This document shows, in pieces, positions 32,148 to 47,140 of a DNA stretch of 64,000 nt; position 1 is the stretch's first letter; each line of letters begins with the position of its first letter. The stretch comes from Chalciporus piperatus. Taxonomy: Eukaryota; Basidiomycota; Agaricomycetes; Boletales; Boletaceae. Location: the NCBI GenBank assembly GCA_038093975.1, contig JBBPTG010000088.1, forward strand, positions 48,800-112,799, written 5' to 3'. The notes under the pieces were generated by a model. That model did not search any database and was not told the DNA's origin. It saw only the letters and a program-made list of their open reading frames with translations. Made by a program: the position numbers and the translations under genes.

Positions 32148-34527
32148 ATGTCTGCCCTCGAAGTCAAATCGACCCCTAACGAAGCACACGCCAGCCGTGC
32201 AAGCTTGTCAGAACACTCTTTAACCGCCACACACGTCGATCACGACGCTGTAAGCCAGGTCAATTTCCGCCAGAGCGACTCCGACGTCGAGAAATCTGCC
32301 TTCTCTGCAATGAGGTCCTCGACACCTTCAAAGACCGATCTTCACTACGTCCGTCATCCTAATCCTCTGTCGATGGTTCACCACTCATCCGTTCATTCAG
32401 GTGGAATTTGAGGACAAAGATCCGCGCAACCCGACCACCTTCTCTCGCATGAAGAAATGGTACATCACGCTCGTGGTCTGCGGGTTCACTGGTGTCACAG
32501 GTATTTTCCCATCCGTAATTCAACACCGTCCTTCCAGGATCATTCATACTTGGCACAGCAACTGCTTCATCCTCCTTTGCCATGGGCAGCGGCTCCATGA
32601 TGCGCGACCTGAATTGTACACAGTTTCAAGCTACGATCGCGCTCTGCGTCTACCCCCTGGGATTCGCGCTTGTCCCACTATTTTCGACCGCCTTCAGTGA
32701 AGAGGTTGGGAGACGGCCTATTTATCTTGTCACCGCCTTTGCATCGGTGTTGTGCTACGCAATCGCTGCTGGGTGCGTATTTATCATACTCATGTTAATG
32801 ATGGAAGCTCACCTACATGCAGGTCTAATACAATTCAAATGGTCATCGTCGCGCGCGCCCTCGGCGGTGCATTTGCTTCGACCGGTTCAGCTTTAGTAGG
32901 TGGCACAATTGCCGATATCTGGGACCCAGCGGAGTAAGTCCCCCTCACTTCGCAATCATGAAAGCTAACGCGAGGTTACATTTCATAAGGCGTGGTGTTC
33001 CAATGTCATTGTTCACACTTGTAAACATGGCCTGTACTGGCTTAGGACCGATGGTATCTGGGTGGGTTGAGTACGACCCCCATCTTCAGTGGAGATGGAT
33101 CCAATGGCTTCACGCGATGTCAGATTCTCTTCTTTCTCGTCGCTCCACCCTAGTTAAGATCATTCTATCAGTTTCAGCGGCGTGTACTTCATCATCGCCG
33201 CATTCACTATGAAGGAAACTCGCCAGAATATCATTCTGCGGCATATTGCACAGAAGATGAGGAAAGAAACTGGGGATCCAAGATATCGTACACGAGCAGA
33301 CGAAACACGACCAAAATTGCGAGAACTCATGTGGAAGTCTTGCACTCGACCCATCAGTGAGTTCTTTTGCAACGAAGAGATAGGACGGTACCCTCATTGA
33401 AAATGTGCAGAGGTTTTACTCACCGAGCCGATAGCGACCAGCATCAGTGTAAGGGAGTGAATGTCCTGGATCGTTCGTTGTGCTTATGTCTCCTTTTCCA
33501 CAGTTCTGGGTCTTCTTTGTGTGGGGCGTTCTCTTCTGCTTAATAAGGTGCTCTCCTTTCTCCCTGCATCGCGAACGTTCGTCTGATGGAAATTTAGCTC
33601 TGTCTCGCCCCTCTTCAAGACATTGTACGGGTTCAACGCTGGACAAAGCGGGATGGTATACACCACCATCGTGTAAGCAACAACTTCTATTGTGCTTCGA
33701 TTTTCCCTTTCTCACCACACCCCTTCTAGTGTCGGGAGCTTCATGGGATTGGTCGCAAATATGTATCAGGATAAATTATATCAGTGAGTTGAGACTGTCA
33801 ACTATCTATGCAAGAATCTGAAACACGATTGTAGACGAAACGTTGCTCGGAAAGGACCAGAGGCCAGACTATACCTCACTTGTGTAGTTGCGGCCCTGTT
33901 TCCCTTGGCGATGTTTATGTTTTCATGGACTGCCTCACAACAAGTTCACTGGGTCTGGCCAGTCATTGCATTGACAGTGAGTCGTTTGTTAAACTTTTCC
34001 CCTATAAAATGCTGAATTCCAATTCGCCAGATCTTTTACTTTGGGGCTTTTGTTGCCTACTTGGTCGTCTTTTTGTATTTGGCAGACTGGTGAGACCATC
34101 CTGCTATTGAGCGTATAATTGTCTTATTTCTCCCTTAGCTATGGTCCTTATGCATCATCTGCCCTGGCCGGACAGAGTCTTTGTCGTGCGTAAACTTGAC
34201 TTGCTATTTCGCTTTAACTTACCAGGATACCAACACTTTCACAGGGAACATGGGCAGCTTCGCATTTCCACTGTTCGCCAATGACATGTTCATGGATCTG
34301 ACCTACAAATGGTCCAACACGTTATTCGCAGGCATAGCGCTAATAATCGTCCCAATTCCTTTCGTAGGTTTACCATGCTTGCCTTCATTATCATCACCAC
34401 TCAGCCGATGCCCTAGGTATTGTTCTTCTACGGCGCCTCACTTCGTCAGCGCAGTAAATTATGCAGCTCGCTTTCGAACCAAGCCGTCACGAGTCCGGAT
34501 GATCCCAGCCGGATTCGGGCTTCCTAG
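32148..34527 (+). CDS. MFS transporter, DHA1 drug/polyamine type (copy 2)
   Basis: Starts MSALEVKSTPNEAHASRAS with a long hydrophilic N-terminus. It is then spliced to VEFEDKDPRNPTTFSRMKK, GSFILGTATASSSFAMGSG, TIALCVYPLGFALVPLFST, SEEVGRRPIYLVTAFASVL, VARALGGAFASTGSALVGG, FTMKETRQNIILRHIAQKM, VLLTEPIATSIS, FWVFFVWGVLFCLI, RKGPEARLYLTCVVAALFP and VLFFYGASLRQRSKL, ending TAG 34525-34527. Twelve helices are expected; plasma membrane permease. Motif A between helices 2 and 3 is visible in SEEVGRRP. It parallels copy 1 at 2.5-4.8 kb in intron positions and in the cytosolic loop (ETRxxIIL..A.K.R.ET.D.RYR.RA), so the two are paralogues. The substrate cannot be assigned. Confidence 0.85.
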
Positions 34528-35513
34528 TTCCGCTAAGTTCTAGGGCTCTCGTGATTCTCACTCGTCCCAGCCATCTAGTCCCGTGAATGGGAAATCATGC
34601 CTGGTCATGGACGATTCATTAAGTTGCGCATCCGACTCGGGCTACATAATTAATCGTATCATGAGACCGGTGCAGCGATGGCATACTGATCGCTCAATTT
34701 CGATCCCTTTTCTTCCGTCTTCCGTCTTCCGTCTTTCCTCTCATTCCTCCCTGTTCCACTTTCCTCCATACCCCCATCAACGATAGATAATACCGCCGTT
34801 CTTTGGTGTCGCATGCAATAGACCATACAGCATACACAGATATAGATGCATCGATACAATAGACTCCCCGTTTAATTTTTCCAGTCCACCCAAGATGAAG
34901 CTTCGAGGAATCAACGAAGTCCATTGCACGAAGTAACGACGGATTGGGCTCCATTCCCGCTGACTAGTCTGGTGACCAGACCGTCTATGAGGCAAGCCGT
35001 CGCCGATAGACCTGCTTCTCGACACTGGACCACGTTTAGTATGTAACCTTTCCTTCAAATTCCTGCGACTCTTGATTCAAAGTCTCCCCTAGACAGACCC
35101 AAGAGTCAGGATGAAGATAGGTCACCCTCCACTAGGCGAATTGATTACCAATTGTCCACGTCTGTTCCACGAATGTACCTTCGCGAGCGCCGAGCTAACC
35201 TTGGTTGTTATAGGCTTGCATCGAAACTCTGACTAGGAGCTGGTTCTAACTTGGTGCCTAATTTGATTTTCTCAACACAGAGTGCCCCGGGCCATCGAAC
35301 CTGCATGAAATATTGAAACACTGCAATTTCCCCAAATGAATAACACTAAATGAACACGAAAACTACACAAGGTACATCCAAATGTCCGCAAAAAGAGATA
35401 AAACTACATACAATTCTAATGTGTGAGTAAGATTTAACTATGGTTGAACACGAGAGTCCATCATCATACAAATTTTTATCTAGCAGTTCCCTTCAGGTCA
35501 TATCCATGACCCT
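34528..35513. other. Convergent intergenic region
   Basis: Nearly 1 kb between the 3' ends of the MFS gene and a minus-strand gene. It contains a short TCTTCCG microrepeat around 34710-34735. I see no supported gene. Confidence 0.5.
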
Positions 35514-36587
35514 TTAAGGGCAAAGAGGTCGTTTGACTGCGACTCTCTTGAAAGATTCGGAATCGAATGTAGAGGCCATGGTCGCTCTCCTCCTCTTGAA
35601 GGGGCTCTCCCCTCCCGCGTCCTCCTTCGTCTCCTTCGCGAACGAAACCGAGGCGCAATGCTGAACATTGTCACGAACGAGGGGGACGGCGATCTTTACT
35701 TTTCTTCTTGCAACGTCCCGGGCATGAATCCCCTCCATGGCAGCCAACGACTGGTGGCGTGAACGACGGTCGGCGAATCCTCCGTCGCTACATTGGGAAA
35801 GCGTGATCTCCACTGAAGGACGGTGACCAGTGACCTCAACCGCAGAGATAGCCGCATCATACACCCAAACACCAGTCGACGCCGGTCCACTGAGTGACTT
35901 TCTCCTCCCAATACATCTCTTCTTCACTACGCGACTCGTCTCCGGCTTAGTAGGGGTGGTAGGGGTGTGACGCATTGTCACGTTCCCGTGCGTCTTGGAC
36001 TTGGCGGAGGGGCTCAGAGGCAGGCGAGCACTACTTTTCTTCTTCACCACTCTCTCCTTCACAACAGGGGTTTCTCGAACGACGACGTTCTGAACCCTCT
36101 CCGCCAAGGGTTTGAACTGAGACTTGGAATTCTCCACCGCAGTCTTCACCTTGGCCACCCACTCATCCATATCGTACAGCTTGTGCAACATCAGTTTGAA
36201 AGTGAACGGGTAACGTTCTTCGAGTGGGAAGGTGGGGGAATCGGGTTCTTCGATGGTTTCTTCCGAAGGTGCGAGAAGGTGAATGCGTCCGGCTGCAAGG
36301 GAAGGAGAGGGAATACCGGACACGGTGCTGCGACGCGGTCTCGTGGCTTGGGAGCGTCTTCCACGCTCCTCGTCGCGCAAGGCGCGCATAGAGACGATCG
36401 TGGATAAATTTTGGAGTACGGGGGCGAACTCGGAGGGGACGCTTGCGATGTCATCTGCAGAGATGAGTTCGCGGCTGTCCCCCATGACGCCTCGAGTGCG
36501 TCGAGTTGCGACGCGATCAAATAATGCGAAGAGTCTGGCGAACTCTGCCGCCTTGGGGTTGGGTTGGGGGGCTGAGGTAAACGTCAT
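35514..36587 (-). CDS. Uncharacterised basic protein
   Basis: An intronless frame of 357 residues, MTFTSAPQPNPKAAEFARL to FKRVAVKRPLCP. I do not recognise a domain. Visible features: a possible helical segment early (AEFARLFALFDRVATRRTR), an ordered central stretch (RYPFTFKLMLHKLYDMDEW then VAKVKTAVENSKSQF), followed by a strongly basic Ser/Thr/Pro-rich half with several KKR/RRK clusters (ERVVKKKSSARLPLS, VVKKRCIGRRKSLSG, FKRRRATM) that look like nuclear localisation or DNA/chromatin-contact patches. The uninterrupted frame, normal codon use and the TATA element upstream argue for a real gene. Its MLHKLYDMDEWVAKV block would be the best query for a family search. Confidence 0.65.
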   Translation of the reverse strand: MTFTSAPQPNPKAAEFARLFALFDRVATRRTRGVMGDSRELISADDIASVPSEFAPVLQNLSTIVSMRALRDEERGRRSQATRPRRSTVSGIPSPSLAAGRIHLLAPSEETIEEPDSPTFPLEERYPFTFKLMLHKLYDMDEWVAKVKTAVENSKSQFKPLAERVQNVVVRETPVVKERVVKKKSSARLPLSPSAKSKTHGNVTMRHTPTTPTKPETSRVVKKRCIGRRKSLSGPASTGVWVYDAAISAVEVTGHRPSVEITLSQCSDGGFADRRSRHQSLAAMEGIHARDVARRKVKIAVPLVRDNVQHCASVSFAKETKEDAGGESPFKRRRATMASTFDSESFKRVAVKRPLCP

Positions 36588-37178
36588 ATTAATTGATTAA
36601 AATTTGAATGATAATGATAAAGAGGAAGATGACTCGGAGGCGAGGTGAAGATAACCCTGGCGTTGGAAGGATCAGGAGAGGGCCTCTTGATAGTTCGCGA
36701 GGTGCGACACGAGGAAAGTCCCCCAGCTCTCGTGTCCTCTTTATATCATTATCAACCTTGTGGTTTTGTTGTTCTCCAAAGCAGGCCACGGCCCACATCG
36801 CGTACCGCCGATCTGTGGACTCGCTTTGACCCCCGACGCGAAACTTCCTAGTCGGGATGGTCAGTTGAATTGTTCCCGGGTGGCTCATTCACCTTTCGAC
36901 AATTACGCTTTTGTCCCGTCAACAGCCATGACCACAAACGAACCCCGACGTTAATTTCACGGTGGACTTGACGCTTCCCTAACAACGCCGGTGGGCGAGG
37001 CAATTCTAAATGCAAGTCACACTGGTGGCGGAAGATACACGTGCTATGAAACATTATCCACATTAATGTGAACTAGCGCGAAGAGGAGAAATCGCAAAGC
37101 ATCCTACGTGACGGAATACAGGTGATCGAGCGAGCAAAATATCTGTTGTTGATTTTCGAAGGGTGGCGCCATGTCTTC
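36588..37178. other. Intergenic region
   Basis: Promoter of the basic-protein gene and 3' flank of the F-box/LRR gene (both minus). Apart from a TATA-like site I see nothing in it. Confidence 0.45.
36739..36745 (-). promoter_or_regulatory. Possible TATA box of the basic-protein gene
   Basis: The minus strand reads TATAAAG about 150 bp upstream of the start at 36587. A single short match. Confidence 0.35.
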
Positions 37179-38641
37179 CTAATCCCAAGTTCGCCTTCTG
37201 ACTCGGACTCTCCCGCCCACGCGAAGAACGTACGTCCTCGTTGCCCTCTCCCAGTCCCCGATCTTCTTTTCGTCAGGGTTGTGTTGCTTCCATGCGAAGA
37301 ACGAGCTCCAGCTAATTGTCCTGAGAGATTTGAGCTTCCGGGCAAGCGCCAGGCTTGCCTCAAGTTCGCGTGTCCGGACTTCAGGGGCAGAGACGACGAT
37401 CGAGCAAATCGGGCATAACTCGGGGCCATGGGGAAATGGTGGTACATCGTCCATGCTTAGATCCGCCGCCGCTTGTGAACTGTCGGGGTCCCCATCGTCT
37501 TCCGTGTAAGATACATGTTCGGTGCGTCCAGCGCTCGTGGATTCAGCTTGACTGAGGACCGTTCCCGTCCGTACGCCGGTGTTATTCATGCCGAATGTGG
37601 TGCGAAGGACACGTTGATAGGCTCTGGGGCTGTCGTAATGTTCGATGTGGTTATTGAGCATCTCCTCGTCCGAGAGAAATATGCCCAGGTGAAGATCAGT
37701 CAGTTTGGTGAGTGCTTTCAGTGCTTTCGCAAACGCAGTCTAAGAGAGTAATTTGATAATCAAGAACACAGCGAACGTCGAAACGTACTGTCAATGCCGA
37801 TACAGTCGAAAAATGATTAGGAATTGGTGAGTGGATGACAGCTGAAGAGCTGTCCTCGAAGCAAGACCAACAACAGGAGACATCGAGATGTTCAGAACAG
37901 CTGAGGTGCAGCGAGGTCAACGCCGGAAAGGCCCCAGAGACGGTGCTCAAGAGGGCGACGTCGATGCGCCACAATTCGGTGAGAGTGAGCGAAGTGAGGT
38001 GAGTCATCGGGGAATTCATCGTAGGGCCGTCGAAGATTTGTCTCAGGCGAATCTTTTGCGTCGACCTTGCATCCATTGCGAATGAGATCTCTAGAGTGCG
38101 CAGACTACTCAGAAGATCGGGTCTCCAGGGTGCGTTTGCAAGGATGTCGGATCTTCCCGTCAGATTCCTGGAGACACGAAGCTAAAAGGTAGTGATTCGC
38201 AGAATATATGCGCAATGCTTACTTGACCCAGTGAAGCCCTACGTTCCGTGCGTTATTACTCCGCGATAAGATGGATGTATGCATGTTAGGGAGGGCGGAG
38301 AGCTGTTCAGCGGAATCAAGGTTTAGAGTGCTCATCCATCTTCGCAGAGCTATCGTCCGAAACTGTGCGCTGGCCTCGGAGAAGGCCCGGAGAGCGCGGA
38401 ATGAAGGGTTTCGGCGATAGAACAGCTCGATGATGTGCTCGATAAGCTCCAGGGGCAATGTCTGCGGTCTCAGAACCACGACGGTTGGGAAATCAAGGGG
38501 AGAAGTATCTTGACACTCTGACTCCAGTGGCGGAGAGGTGAATCTATGCGCACCTACGCTCTGCGAGGAAGGGAAGAAATCGAAAAAGGTCGAGTCATCT
38601 GATCGAAGAAAGTCAGATGAGTCTGCTGCATCGTCCGACAT
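37179..38641 (-). CDS. F-box/LRR-type protein
   Basis: Starts MSDDAADSSDFLRSDDST. The F-box-like block is TLPLELIEHIIELFYRRNP with FSEASAQFRTIALRRW. An intron leads to LRVSRNLTGRSDILANAPW and leucine-rich text (HLTSLTLTELWRIDVALLS, FPALTSLHLSCSEHLDVS). A second intron (about 37733-37788) leads to FAKALKALTKLTDLHLGIF and a C-terminal part with CPICS, ending VRVRRRTWD. Such proteins are substrate adaptors of SCF ubiquitin ligases, with the F-box binding Skp1 and the repeat region the target; they are highly expanded in agaricomycetes. The target is unknown. The start lies 162 bp from the start of the SIR2 gene, so they share a divergent promoter. Confidence 0.7.
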
Positions 38642-38803
38642 CGTGGCTCAAGGGAGAGATGCAAATCGAAGCTCATATCGAGCGCGACGCGACTTATAAC
38701 TGATCCATCACGTGTCGTAGAAATTCATGAATAACGTGACCTCGGTGTACAGATTGATGAACGCCTTGGACAAGCACTTCACACTTACACTTTTACGACA
38801 CGG

Positions 38804-41403
38804 ATGAGTGGAGAACCGCACAAACTCCCAAGCCAAGATGTGGATACAAAACCAAAAGGATTGAGCCCCCTGCACGCCCTACAGCTTCGTGCGTTCCTCA
38901 ATGCCTCTGAGGATGTCGAGGTGGATCCAGACACCATAGAGGACCTCCTAGAGGGGCTGGGCGATGATGTCTGCGCTGAGATGACTGAGCTTGACAGTGA
39001 CGAGGAATCCTCAGAAACGGAGGAACCTTCCCTTGCTGTACACGAACAAACTCCTCCAGTAATAGACAGCAGCGCGAGCCTCGAGGATGGTGACATCGAC
39101 CCAGAGGAAATACGCGCCCTAGAAGAAGAAGGTGGGTAGACAGTCACGTATCGGAAACATCCCTTGCCACTCTGGTGAAGCTTTTGCAAAAGTGACACGT
39201 AGCGCTGATAACCACTTTTAGCTGAGCTGGCTTGGACCAAGGACGAAATCCGTAAGATGATGCACCATCTCAAGGAACGTGGTAAGCTTCCATTCGTAGC
39301 CAAAGTCCCGCCATCGGCCAAATGATTGCCTGGACCCAGGGATGAGTTCGTTCATCAAGGAATACGTGATGGTTCAAAACATTTCTATCGTGAAACTACT
39401 GTTTGCATTCGGTATAAGTCTAGTGTGTAAATTTCCTACCCGCCTTCTTCACTTTAATGGCCCAAATAGTGTCAAGAGCTCCGAAATAAACGTCCGAAAA
39501 CGCTACTTTACTTCCTTAGAGTTGCAATATCAAGAGAGTGAGTCCAGAGTCACTACTGGCAGATCATTCGCACTGAACGCCGGCAGATTACATCTGAGGG
39601 AGAAACTTCCACTATACAATACGATCTCCGACGCGGTTTCGCTGATAAATAATGCTAAGAATATCATGGTATTGACTGGTGCTGGCATCAGTACGCAAGT
39701 TTTTAGCAGAAGAGCGTACATCTTAGCTGAGAGTTTTCAGGTGTATCATGTGGTATTCCAGATTTCCGATCCCGTAATGGTCTTTACGCTTCACTCAAAG
39801 AAAAGGGCCAGTATGACCTAGACGACCCCCAGCAAATGTTCGTCATCCCCTTTGCATGGTCAACCAACTTACTAACATTATCCAGGTTCGATATACACTA
39901 CTTCAAAGAAAACCCCAAAGGTAAAACATCGTTTTTACGTTTGCACGGTTTCAGTGATTCAGTCTTTGATTACCTGTCCATATCCAGTATTTTAGTGAGT
40001 ACAATTGTACGCCTGAGCATTCCGGAGGGTAGTTAACGCACCCCCGGAAGTTCCTTCGCAAGGTACGGCTCTGTCCTCCGCGCTGCGCCAAATGTTCAGA
40101 AAGTGCTTCCCTAGTCAAATATATCCATCTAATTTCATACCCTCGCCTTGTCATCGATTCATCAAACTCCTAGAAGACAAAGAGAAGGTAGTTCCCTCAC
40201 GGCCTTCTTTGAGTCAGACCTAACCTCGTTCTGTTTCCTTGGCGTGCACCGTAGCTGCTTCGGGTATCTACTCCTCGCACCCAGCCTGGCTGATGACTCA
40301 CGTTTATGTGCACAGGATTACACCCAAAACATCGACACCCTCGAATCTATCGCGGGCATCAGTCGCGTTTTGCAGTGTCATGGCTCTTTCAAGACTGCTA
40401 CGTGCCTGCAATGCCGGGTTAAGGTCCCGGGCGTTGAAATTGAGCGTGACATACTCGCCCAGCGAGTTCCGTATTGCAAGCTGTGCATGGAGGCGCACAG
40501 GGCCTCTGAAGCTCAGAAGAAGTCCTCAAAAAAGAAGGGGAAAAAACGCAATGCTTGGGATGACGATAGCGACGAATGCGATGATTTGCCGGTGGGAGTG
40601 ATGAAGGTACATCTCCGTTTGCTGTCCCGCTGAGCACACATTCATGCCCCTTTCAGCCTGACATAACGTTCTTTGGAGAGAAACTGACTGACAATTTTGA
40701 TAAAGCGCTCTTAGAGGACAGGGACAAGGTCGATCTGCTGTTAGTCATAGGCACGTCGCTCAAAGTTTCCCCCGTGTCCGAGATCCTGTGTGCGTTAGAT
40801 CTGGTTTGGTTCCTTCTTGATCCTCTGACTCATCTCTGCCCAACACAGCTCATTTGCCACATTCCGTGCCTCAGGTTAGTGAATAGCCCGACAGACATAG
40901 ACATGGGTGACATACGACGGATCATTACACAGATCCTTATCAATAAGACGCCCATAAGGCACATCAACCCAGACGTCAGTTTTTTTTTCCGTTCCTGGCT
41001 GACGGGCACTGACATGCCGGCGAATAGATCGTGCTCCTGGGCGATGCAGACGAGATCGTTCAACATTTATGCGAACGCCTACAATGGGACCTACCATCAC
41101 CGCGGGATCCCAAGGGTGGGCTTAGAGTTCCAGGGACACAGGGCACGAACGGGAAAAGAACGTCAGGCGATATGATCGGTCGTGTAGAACCCACTAGGGT
41201 CCAGGGAAGGTAACGTAGATTTGCTCAAGGTACTCCTGGAGTCATATTACTAACCTTGAACTAGTCATGTCTGGCTCTTCAGTGGCGCCGAGGGTGGAAA
41301 ATGGGTGGAGGACATCAAGAGGGCGTACGGCGAAACCTCCCCGGCGAATGGGACCAGTAGGCATACAACGGAACGTGACGCGAAGAAGCCTCGAGTCACT
41401 TGA
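38804..41403 (+). CDS. SIR2-family NAD-dependent protein deacetylase with microexons
   Basis: I resolve 17 exons: 38804-39131, 39222-39281, 39340-39422, 39470-39537, 39587-39690, 39741-39837, 39886-39920, 39988-39994, 40051-40062, 40115-40187, 40255-40263, 40316-40606, 40657-40789, 40849-40874, 40933-40974, 41028-41209, 41265-41403. Spliced, the catalytic core reads [146 protein letters not shown] and QNID bind NAD, the HG His is the catalytic base, and CLQC with CKLC bind zinc. An acidic/basic insertion ([17 protein letters not shown]) follows the zinc module. Class I sirtuins deacetylate histones in silent chromatin. Exons of 7, 12 and 9 nt are needed to restore the family sequence, and all junctions are in phase. 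Confidence 0.9.
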
Positions 41404-41543
41404 ACTACTATCCTCTTCTCTGTCTTCGCCCTCATGAGCGACTTGCTGCCATTCTACACATCCCGCCCGAATGAGTCCGAGAGAAAAAAATGCCAGCCAG
41501 AATATTGTTCCATATTACATGTGAAAGGGTAAGTAAGATGGTA

Positions 41544-42577
41544 TCATCGTGCGTTTCCCTCGAAGACAATCTCCCCGTTTCCCTGCACGGGTATCGTAAT
41601 CTTTCCCAAAGAGTTCCGGCTCTGTTTTGAAGAATGACGTCCGTTCCTTCCCGGCGCGTTCACAAAGTCAGGAAGATGTGAGGATGTGCCGTTTGGATGG
41701 TGCGTTCTTAGTGTCGACATGTAAAACTCTTCATTGTCATCGTCCTCTTCTGTGAATGCTGGATCGTAGCCAGCAGATGTTGAGGAATGGAGGCGATAGT
41801 TTCGGATACCGTTGAATGTGCCTCTGCGCAGATGAGACGCGTACGAGTATAGCATGAGAGCGAAGTAAAGCTAGGGAGGTTGAAGTGTTGTCAGTGTTCG
41901 AAGCCCAAAGTGTTGGGCAAGAAACCGATCATCTCACCTTCGCCAGCCAAGACATGACAATCACGGTTGCAGCAAGACCTTTCTCCTGATGCCAAAGGAT
42001 ATCGGCTGCAGCAGCTAATTGTGCATCGGTCATCGTATGATTCACCCCAGCGCCTTGTCGGATTCCCTCTTGCGCAGCTGAATTGGCAGGCCGTTGACCG
42101 TCGTGAGGGGTATACACCCACCACACGACCGCAAAAAAGATAGTCCAGGCGGTCGAGAAAATATGATCAACGAAGAAAAAGTGCGCAAAGTAGAACGTCT
42201 GTTGTGCATTTTCCTTCAAAACAATGTGGAGTTGAATCACACATGAACGGAAGGCGTTTTTTTAGCCACGAGGACTGACCTCCTTGATTGCCTTGAGACC
42301 CCAACCGAGAGCCACCAATCCGACAAGGGAGTATAGGTACAAGCTAAGTTGCGCGAACGAACCTCCGGCACCCGTTAGGACGGAAATGAGACCGTAGATG
42401 CCTGCTACTTTGTTGAAGAGCTATGATGCTGCACTTTGAACGTGAATAATGTGAAGGCTGAAAATTCGAACTTACTGTGAACAGCAGCGCGATCGTTACT
42501 CCGGTCTTGAGGTCTAGAAGACCGAGAAAGCTGGATATGGGCCAGAGCCTCCATTCAGGACGAAGTATTAGTTTCAT
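41544..42577 (-). CDS. KEI1: Kei1-like subunit of inositol phosphorylceramide synthase
   Basis: Starts MKLILRPEWRLWPISSFLG then LLDLKTGVTIALLF. Later exons add LFNKVAGIYGLISVLTG, QLSLYLYSLVGLVALGWGL, QQTFYFAHFFFVDHIFSTA, FFAVVWWVYTPHDGQRPAN, GLAATVIVMSWLAK and LYFALMLYSYASHLRRG, and it ends GEIVFEGNAR. About four membrane helices with a short loop (QEGIRQGAGVNHTMTD) and a hydrophilic tail match the fungal DUF1753/Kei1 family. Kei1 is the Golgi-located regulatory subunit of IPC synthase (with Aur1), which makes the major fungal sphingolipid head group. I see no Kex2 site with certainty. The family call rests on the DLKTGV, VAGxYGL and YTPHDG signatures. Confidence 0.78.
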
Positions 42578-42806
42578 ATGCAGTCATGTACGAAAAAAAA
42601 CGATTAGCAGAGAATAGCAATGCGGAACCTCGAAGGTGCCTGTGATGACTAAGCATAGTCTACGAACAGCACAGCATTGCAATGACGGATGCCAAGTGAT
42701 TCACGCAGTCCATAAGACAGGGACAAGTCTCATTGGGATCCAACATGGAATAAGGAAAGAGTGAGAGATACAATAATGATACAGTAAGGTAAAGTAGGTA
42801 TAGAAT

Positions 42807-47140
<4,334 letters not shown>

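Noticed and set aside
34710..34735. TCTTCCG microrepeat
   Set aside because: Only about three short copies in a 3' flank; no structural or coding significance visible.
40021..40120. Frameshift deletion (pseudogene) in the SIR2 gene near EVPSQ
   Set aside because: The microexon model restores the full conserved sequence with canonical splice sites, so no mutation need be assumed.
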